NCBI GenBank assembly: GCA_002480565.1
Contig: DLCK01000053.1
Location: forward strand, 1-55,404
DNA length: 55,404 bases
DNA from: Phycisphaerales bacterium UBA7800
GTDB taxonomy: Bacteria; Planctomycetota; Phycisphaerae; Phycisphaerales; Phycisphaeraceae
Direction of reading: 5' to 3'
Made by a program: the position numbers and the translations under genes. The notes beneath the pieces were generated by a model that was not told the origin of the DNA, did not search any database, and saw only the letters and a list, made by a program, of their open reading frames with translations. Positions 50,779-55,404 of this stretch are shown here, one piece after another (positions within the stretch are counted from its first letter, which is position 1; each line of letters begins with the position of its first letter).

Positions 50779-50824
50779 CATCATGCCTTTGCGAGCCGGG
50801 CCGTGTCGGCCCGATGCCTTGATG
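50779..50824 (+). repeat. REP hairpin copy 3 (46-base direct repeat)
   Basis: Identical over 46 bases to 50113-50158; core hairpin 50793-50813. The surrounding sequence differs at once on both sides, which defines the repeat unit. Confidence 0.8.
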
Positions 50825-50908
50825 ATATATATACCCGACAACGAATCATTCTTAGGTCACAAGACAGTGGCGTCAAGATTTAATTTTAATTGCGGGCCGA
50901 CGTGTAAA

Positions 50909-52738
50909 TCACCGTTTGAAATTGATCGTTTTGTCATCGGTCACGGTGATATTTTCCGTGCTGGTTTTGCCATCCGGCCAGGTGATGGTGAGTTGGTGTT
51001 GGCCTTTGAAGATGCGGTTATTGACTTCACCTTGAGCATTACTGCTTACTGTGGTGTTCGTCCACCAGTCTTCAAAGAGCAGCTTTCGCATCGTCAAATC
51101 ATGGGGGCGGGGCTTGAATTGTTTGTCGAGATAGGCAGCTTCGGGACGCCAATGTCGACCTGCCCAAAAGCCCCAACTCAACAGGCCATCGACTTGCGGA
51201 TGAGCAAAAATAGCGGTGAAGAAGTCGCGGGTATAGTATGCCATCAGCTGGGGATCATCGGAGTTGATATCAAATTCGGTGACCTTGATGCGCAGGCCAA
51301 GTTCCGAGTAACGGTCGAGAATTTCCCAAAGTCTTGTTGGCGAAGTCATGGCTGCGCCGAAGTGTGCCTGCATGCCGATGGCTTGGATTGGTGCGCCACT
51401 TTCAATGAGGTCTTTGGCGGTGTCGTAGAAATATTGCTGATGTGTTGACCAGTGATTGCCTGCGGTGAGAATGCCATAGTCATTGAGAAAGAGTTGGGCG
51501 TTGGGATCACCTTTGCGGGCAAGTTTGAACCAGTCCGAGAGGACACCCTTGCCATGCGGCGTGCCCGGTGCGTCGAGAAGATCCATGATGTCGTGGTTGG
51601 CAAAGGTTTCGTTAGCCACATCCCAATCATCAATTTTGCCTGCCATGGTGGTGGTCATCCATGTGATACGTTTTTCGACTTCTTGGCGAAGTTGCGTGCG
51701 AAGGGATTGGTTTTGAGGATTGGCTTTGAGTTGTTCGATGAGCTTGCGGACTTGTGCAGGTACATGTCGAGCGCTGGGCCAGACAAGGACATGACCGCGC
51801 ATGAACAGGTCATTGTCCTGGACGAACTTGATACCTTTGGCGACTGCTTGATCATCGGTATGGCCATGCGTGTTAAACCACTTGAGTCCATTTTCAAAGA
51901 CCACTGCGTTAAAACGTTCCAGGAACGCTTTGCTGTAGGTGTCCACATGCTCATCGCCGGAGTTGAAATAGCGGATGTTAAATGCGCTGCCAAAGGCAAA
52001 GGCATGACGCTGTTGGGCGATGTGAACTTTAGCGCCTTGAATTGGTTTGCCTTGCGAATCTGTGAAGGTCAGCTTCAAATTTGCTTTACGGTATTGGTCG
52101 ATGCGTTTGGCTGCATCGGTTCGCCAGGGTGCGTCGGCTGCCATGCCTTTGTAGGTTGCCCGAGTCTTGGGTAGATCGTTAACGGAGACACGATTGCCAA
52201 AGTCGATGAAGCTGATGTTGGCAAGTTCGATGACCTGTCGGGCTGCTGCAAGATGCAAGGCAATGACCGAACCGTTGGGATCAAATGCGTAGCCTTTGCG
52301 TGCGACAAAGGGATGGTAAATCGTGGTCCATTGTGTGCCGAAATCAACGCGACTGCTCATGGCTTTGTTATGCGGTGGGCCGTTGCGTTCGACATTGGAA
52401 TGGATCGTGCCTTCCTGATTCATCGATTCGATACAACGTGCATCGTACTTGAGCAGGTAGACATCACCTTCGCGAATGGCAGTTGGGATGCCGATGTTCA
52501 TTTGGACATCCCAGCGATAGTTACCGGGTTTGTCGACGGTGATGCGGTAGGCATATTTGTCGTTGGTGGTCGGGACAATTTGGACGTTACCGGTTTTGCC
52601 TGCGAATCGCATTCCCGCCATATTCCCCGGCGTTGGTTGCGGGGCAAGGATGACATTACCACCGTCTGGCATGGTGTCAGCAGAAGCGATGCTTGTAAAA
52701 ATAAGGCCAAAAGCGAGACAGGCGTAGAGCAATTTCAT
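50909..52738 (-). CDS. Secreted GH10 endo-1,4-beta-xylanase
   Basis: A 609-residue exported enzyme that should hydrolyse xylan backbones. The start is taken at ATG 52738, with GAGAG nine bases upstream; ATG 52744 is nearly as good. Signal peptide 1-21 ends SIASAD. Residues about 25-180 form a carbohydrate-binding-like sandwich. A GH10 barrel follows (about 205-540): AFGSAFN, GHVLVWP, DDWDVANETF with acid/base Glu377, and KVTEFDIN with nucleophile Glu488. Both catalytic motifs are canonical. A short C-terminal beta segment (VNNRIFKGQHQLTITWPDGKT) closes it. A pseudopilin gene lies 190 bases upstream on the same strand, and a LacI gene follows farther upstream. Confidence 0.93.
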   Translation of the reverse strand: MKLLYACLAFGLIFTSIASADTMPDGGNVILAPQPTPGNMAGMRFAGKTGNVQIVPTTNDKYAYRITVDKPGNYRWDVQMNIGIPTAIREGDVYLLKYDARCIESMNQEGTIHSNVERNGPPHNKAMSSRVDFGTQWTTIYHPFVARKGYAFDPNGSVIALHLAAARQVIELANISFIDFGNRVSVNDLPKTRATYKGMAADAPWRTDAAKRIDQYRKANLKLTFTDSQGKPIQGAKVHIAQQRHAFAFGSAFNIRYFNSGDEHVDTYSKAFLERFNAVVFENGLKWFNTHGHTDDQAVAKGIKFVQDNDLFMRGHVLVWPSARHVPAQVRKLIEQLKANPQNQSLRTQLRQEVEKRITWMTTTMAGKIDDWDVANETFANHDIMDLLDAPGTPHGKGVLSDWFKLARKGDPNAQLFLNDYGILTAGNHWSTHQQYFYDTAKDLIESGAPIQAIGMQAHFGAAMTSPTRLWEILDRYSELGLRIKVTEFDINSDDPQLMAYYTRDFFTAIFAHPQVDGLLSWGFWAGRHWRPEAAYLDKQFKPRPHDLTMRKLLFEDWWTNTTVSSNAQGEVNNRIFKGQHQLTITWPDGKTSTENITVTDDKTINFKR

Positions 52739-52821
52739 GGACATGGACTCTCTATCAAAGTGGAGTTGTTGCAGGATTCACAAAGGACAATCGCACTAGC
52801 ATGCCATGAGATGCATGATTC

Positions 52822-52857
52822 GTAAAGCGTTTTCTTTTGCAAATTCGTTTGCAAATT
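52822..52857. promoter_or_regulatory. Candidate regulatory sites between pseudopilin and xylanase genes
   Basis: The 190-base gap holds GTAAAGCGTTTTCT (52822-52835), which resembles a CG-centred LacI-family/cre-type site. It is followed by two copies of TTTGCAAATT (52836-52845 and 52848-52857) spaced by two bases. These may control the xylanase gene separately from the pseudopilin. No convincing promoter was found. Confidence 0.3.
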
Positions 52858-52928
52858 GGGGCAGGTTTTTAAGTGCTTTGGATGGTGCGTGTTGAAGGTA
52901 ATTTGAATCAATGCACAGGATGTAATGT

Positions 52929-53759
52929 TCAATACCGAACGTTGACATTCTTGCGATAGATTTCCGTGTCGTTGTTTCCACCGTACTTAAGAGGAGCGAC
53001 ATGACCGTCAACAAAGGCAGTATTGGCGCGTCGGTTATTCATGTGTCGATAGCGAATTTCACCGACGTTGGTATCACCCCAACTTGCTGCATCACGATTT
53101 TCACCAGCACGAGCGCGATCCGATGGTGAACCGGTCACACCCCAGACAAGATAGGTGCTGTAGTAAATGCGGTCGGCATCGAGACCCAGGCCAACTGATG
53201 CGCAATTGCCGCCGCCAATTTGGGTGCCGTCATATACCATGTAAAGGTCAGATGGATTTTTGACATCATCAATTCTGGCAGGTTTACGAACGCCGGTGAA
53301 GGGACCTCCAGATGATTCATAGGTACTCACATCAGGCATCAAACGCGGGTGAACTGAATAGTGATTGGGATTGCCGTTGGAAGCCGTTGGGGCGATGGAA
53401 TCGGTGTCCGCAAAAAAGCTCAGTGCCAATGGATTTTTCAATGCAGCTTGCTGAGCAAAAGTCACACCACCGATGCCCATGGTGTTGAGCGTCAGAACCA
53501 TCCAGTTGGTGGCATTGCCAGCGCCAACCACCGCATCGGAGGCTGTACCTGGTGGCAGGGATTGGCGATAGTCCTGTGAATAGACGATCAACGATTGGCC
53601 CATCTGCCGCATCTTGCTCATGCACTGTGTGGCGTTGGCGGTCTTCTTGGCCATTGCCAATGCCGGCAGCAAGACGGAGATCAATAGTGAAATGATCGAA
53701 ATCACCACCAGTAATTCAATAAGGGTGAAGGCCTTGGTCTTGTGATTGGATTGTGACAT
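52929..53759 (-). CDS. Pseudopilin-like protein
   Basis: A 276-residue prepilin-like protein. ATG 53759, with AAGGA upstream, gives a 10-residue leader and the cleavage site A|FTLIELLVVISIISLLISVLLP, including Glu5. ALAMAKKTANATQCMSKMRQMGQSLIVYSQDY follows the membrane helix. The C-terminal region carries RHMNNRRANTAFVDGHVAPL, a looser version of the H-X9-DG signature (11 residues between His and DG). It lies between a LacI gene and a xylanase gene on one strand and has its own promoter and operator (53916-53960). Its pairing with the xylanase parallels the other two pseudopilins here. Confidence 0.86.
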   Translation of the reverse strand: MSQSNHKTKAFTLIELLVVISIISLLISVLLPALAMAKKTANATQCMSKMRQMGQSLIVYSQDYRQSLPPGTASDAVVGAGNATNWMVLTLNTMGIGGVTFAQQAALKNPLALSFFADTDSIAPTASNGNPNHYSVHPRLMPDVSTYESSGGPFTGVRKPARIDDVKNPSDLYMVYDGTQIGGGNCASVGLGLDADRIYYSTYLVWGVTGSPSDRARAGENRDAASWGDTNVGEIRYRHMNNRRANTAFVDGHVAPLKYGGNNDTEIYRKNVNVRY

Positions 53760-53915
53760 GAGCGGTGTCCTTCTTTGAATTGTACGACTCAATTTGACAG
53801 TAAGTCGAATCAAATGGCAGTGAAGTTTCGAGCATTCAAAAAATACGATTTCTCAATGTTGGACGGTCTGTGAGTCGGATGTGATTCCATTTGCTGACAG
53901 AAAGCCGAAACAGTG

Positions 53916-53960
53916 TGAGAAACATGTTTCTCATGATAGCGCCGCAGAATCGCAAGTCAA
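53916..53960 (-). promoter_or_regulatory. Promoter with operator TGAGAAACATGTTTCTCA
   Basis: On the minus strand TTGACT (53960-53955) and TATCAT (53938-53933) are 16 bases apart. The perfect 18-base palindrome TGAGAAACATGTTTCTCA (53916-53933) begins at the last base of the -10. An imperfect copy, together with the same -10 context, lies ahead of the LacI gene at 55139. This makes that LacI protein the probable repressor of the pseudopilin-xylanase unit. Confidence 0.78.
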
Positions 53961-54116
53961 CACAAAGGGATCAAAAAAGTGTGGTTTGTGAAAGTGATCA
54001 ACAGATCAATGGCATTGTTATCAAGAGACGACGGCATCGTAGCAGCCAAAGATGGATTAGTATCCGTGATGGCTGTAAAGTATTGATATTATTTTGGATA
54101 TGATAATAAGTGCAGA
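53961..54116. other. Non-coding stretch between LacI gene and pseudopilin promoter
   Basis: With 53760-53960 this forms a 357-base gap. Apart from the promoter/operator, I see no gene, hairpin terminator or strong repeat; the DNA is AT-rich near the LacI stop. Confidence 0.5.
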
Positions 54117-55139
54117 TCAGCTTGGGACAGGGCCAATTGAGCCACGCAGTTCCAACCAGGTGTTCAGGACATGGCGTAAAGGTGGGGCATCGGGATTTGC
54201 CAGGAGTTTTAAAGCGACTTCTGCGGCTGCAGCACCGACTTGTCGAGCATCCTGACAGACGGCTGCCATTGGTGGGAAGGTGTCCATTCGCAGATCCGCA
54301 TCATCAAAACCAAGGATCGAAAACTGGCTGGGGATGCTGATTCCAAGGTTTAACGCTTCGTGCAAAGCGCCGATTGCTGTCTGGGGGTCAGTGATGAAAA
54401 CTGCTGTGGGGTCAGGAGTTAACGCCATAAGTCGATGGATCAGTTGTGGTCCGCTTCGTCGTTCAGCGGGCAGCCGGATCACCAGCGATTGATCTACCTC
54501 AAGTCCTGATTCAGTCAATGCTTGCGCGTAGGCATTGTAACGATCCGTATGGTCATCATCATTTTTCCAGTTCATGCAGATGGCAATCCGTCGATGCCCC
54601 AGACTGATCAAATGACGGACACCTTCCAGGCTGGCTTGACGCGAATCACTGCGGACGAAACTGACTTTGGCTTCATCACCTTGATCGGCAAAACGTTCTG
54701 CTATGACGACACTTGGGAATCCTTCAGCGGCAATTTGAGCACATAAATGACGATCACGGGAACCGCCACGGATCACCGCTGCCCGGACACCTCGGCGGTG
54801 GAACATTTGCGTGAATGTCTCGCCTTGCATGACATCCCGGCTGGCGTCGAGGATCAGCAAATTGTAATTTTTCTGACTCATCTCAGAAGCCATGCCTTGG
54901 AGTAAAGCCATGTCAAAAGGTGAGTTAAGCATGAATGATGCGGATGTCTCAGCAATGTAAACCAACCCCAGATTCACCACGTCCGGGCGACCGGCAGCGG
55001 CGGCATAACGCATCTTGTTCACCTGCTCCAAGACGCGATCGCGCATCTGAAGATTGACCTTCGGATGGTTGTTGAGCACCCGAGATACCGTGGTGATCGA
55101 AACACCTGCGAGCTTGGCGATTTCACGAACTGAGGACAT
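54117..55139 (-). CDS. LacI-family transcriptional regulator without a canonical hinge helix
   Basis: A 340-residue regulator. The N-terminal helix-turn-helix is textbook (SSVREIAKLAGVSITTVSRVLNNHPKVN, residues 2-29). The usual hinge N-x-x-A-R-x-L after it is replaced by MRYAAAAGRPDVVNLG. The sensor domain is complete (NLGLVYIAETSA; LGHRRIAICMNW; PTAVFITDPQTAIGALHEA; ILGFDDADLRMDTFPPMAAV). It probably binds a sugar and represses its own gene and the pseudopilin-xylanase genes through GAAACATGTT-centred palindromes. Those operators have an AT centre rather than the CG centre bound by hinge-containing LacI proteins. The gene is preceded by 265 bases of non-coding sequence to the window edge. 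Confidence 0.88.
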   Translation of the reverse strand: MSSVREIAKLAGVSITTVSRVLNNHPKVNLQMRDRVLEQVNKMRYAAAAGRPDVVNLGLVYIAETSASFMLNSPFDMALLQGMASEMSQKNYNLLILDASRDVMQGETFTQMFHRRGVRAAVIRGGSRDRHLCAQIAAEGFPSVVIAERFADQGDEAKVSFVRSDSRQASLEGVRHLISLGHRRIAICMNWKNDDDHTDRYNAYAQALTESGLEVDQSLVIRLPAERRSGPQLIHRLMALTPDPTAVFITDPQTAIGALHEALNLGISIPSQFSILGFDDADLRMDTFPPMAAVCQDARQVGAAAAEVALKLLANPDAPPLRHVLNTWLELRGSIGPVPS

Positions 55140-55164
55140 CAGATCACCTGTGAATGAGAAACGC

Positions 55165-55187
55165 TAGGAAACATGTTACTCATCATA
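55165..55187 (-). promoter_or_regulatory. Second, imperfect GAAACATGTT operator upstream of the LacI gene
   Basis: TAGGAAACATGTTACTCA (55165-55182) matches the perfect palindrome at 53916 in 15 of 18 positions. The adjoining bases ATCATAGC resemble ATGATAGC there, so operator and -10 (TATGAT on the minus strand, 55187-55182) are conserved as a block. A possible -35, TTGATG, is 19 bases away, which is long. Confidence 0.6.
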
Positions 55188-55404
55188 GCAGCTAAAGGAC
55201 ATAAAGCATCAATCAAGAAAAGATTTTTTTCAAAAGCGGGGCTTATCAATACTTCAAATAGCATTTTACAAGGGTCATACTCCATGGCACAAAACAGGAA
55301 CCTTTTTTACCCTTTTTGATACTTAAAAACATAACTTGTCTGCAATATCACTTTGAGCAGCTCACTGGATTCACGTAGCAATTTTATTGTCACGGCGATG
55401 GGTT
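55188..55404. other. Non-coding sequence at the window end
   Basis: AT-rich sequence upstream of the LacI gene. I see no open frame, RNA gene or clear repeat; it probably holds the promoter region of the LacI gene and of a neighbour beyond the window. Confidence 0.4.

Larger units (their letters stand above)
50113..50824 (+). mobile_element. REP-RAYT unit: transposase with identical 46-base direct repeats and an inverted REP
   Basis: Identical 46-base repeats (50113-50158 and 50779-50824) enclose a single transposase gene and a third, inverted hairpin of the same family. This matches the organisation of RAYT (REP-associated tyrosine transposase) loci, which are domesticated and usually single-copy. 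The unit sits between a GH5/GH39-like and a GH10 gene. No target-site duplication is recognisable beyond the repeats themselves. Confidence 0.75.

Noticed and set aside
50113..50824. 46-base direct repeats considered as target-site duplications or att sites
   Set aside because: IS200-type elements do not make target duplications, no integrase is present, and the repeats are hairpins with an inverted third copy, which fits REP sequences.
53891..54103. 70-codon plus-strand frame between the LacI and pseudopilin genes
   Set aside because: It crosses the promoter and operator, has no ribosome site and resembles no protein family.

Overview
The window looks like chromosomal DNA from a marine-type planctomycete, most likely Phycisphaerae, although no rRNA or other marker gene is present to prove it. 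The pointers are a giant surface protein with an N-terminal LEPR-XLL motif, three pseudopilin-like proteins with FTLIELLVVISI-type N-termini, several Cys-type sulfatases, a planctomycete-style IS200/RAYT transposase and a dense set of secreted carbohydrate-active enzymes. I see no tRNA, rRNA or CRISPR array.

Layout. 84-8820: a three-gene operon with two very large secreted GH42/clan GH-A-like enzymes on either side of a small secreted LamG-like protein, closed by a strong hairpin. 9075-20906: one 3943-residue surface protein (LEPR-XLL, about 15 SdrD-B-like modules, two FG-GAP blocks, PKD-like region, TolB-like propeller, dockerin-like pair). 21009-26511: GH78-like rhamnosidase, secreted GH51 arabinofuranosidase and a clan GH-D/GH31-like glycosidase. 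26505-31306: AraC relic, N-acetylneuraminate-lyase-like aldolase, FCD-type GntR regulator, sulfatase and a divergent AraC regulator. 31251-35723: GntR/LacI-hybrid regulator, pseudopilin and secreted beta-helix protein in one autoregulated unit. 35834-40792: divergent sulfatases, the second followed by a DapA-family aldolase and a second FCD GntR gene, with a MITE-like inverted repeat inside the unit. 40932-46850: LacI regulator, pseudopilin, Asp-box (sialidase-like) protein, sulfatase stub and secreted beta-helix protein. 46908-50109: a divergent pair, a small secreted protein and a GH5/GH39-like hydrolase that share a homologous module. 50113-50824: RAYT transposase with three REP hairpins. 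50909-55187: secreted GH10 xylanase, pseudopilin and LacI regulator.

How it may work together. The genes look like several adjacent polysaccharide-utilisation units for a sulfated, branched heteropolysaccharide containing rhamnose, xylose, arabinose and acidic sugars (inference; ulvan-like material is one candidate). Secreted hydrolases and beta-helix enzymes would cut and sulfatases desulfate. Cytoplasmic glycosidases would finish oligomers and DapA-superfamily aldolases would split 2-keto-3-deoxy acids. No transporter or TonB/SusCD pair is visible.

Two patterns recur. First, a local regulator gene, a pseudopilin gene and a secreted carbohydrate-active gene are linked three times, each with a different regulator or enzyme class. 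Second, regulated promoters share a design: a TTGACT-like -35, a 16-17 bp spacer, and a perfect palindrome lying on or just after the -10. These palindromes allow operator-regulator assignments to be proposed directly from the sequence.
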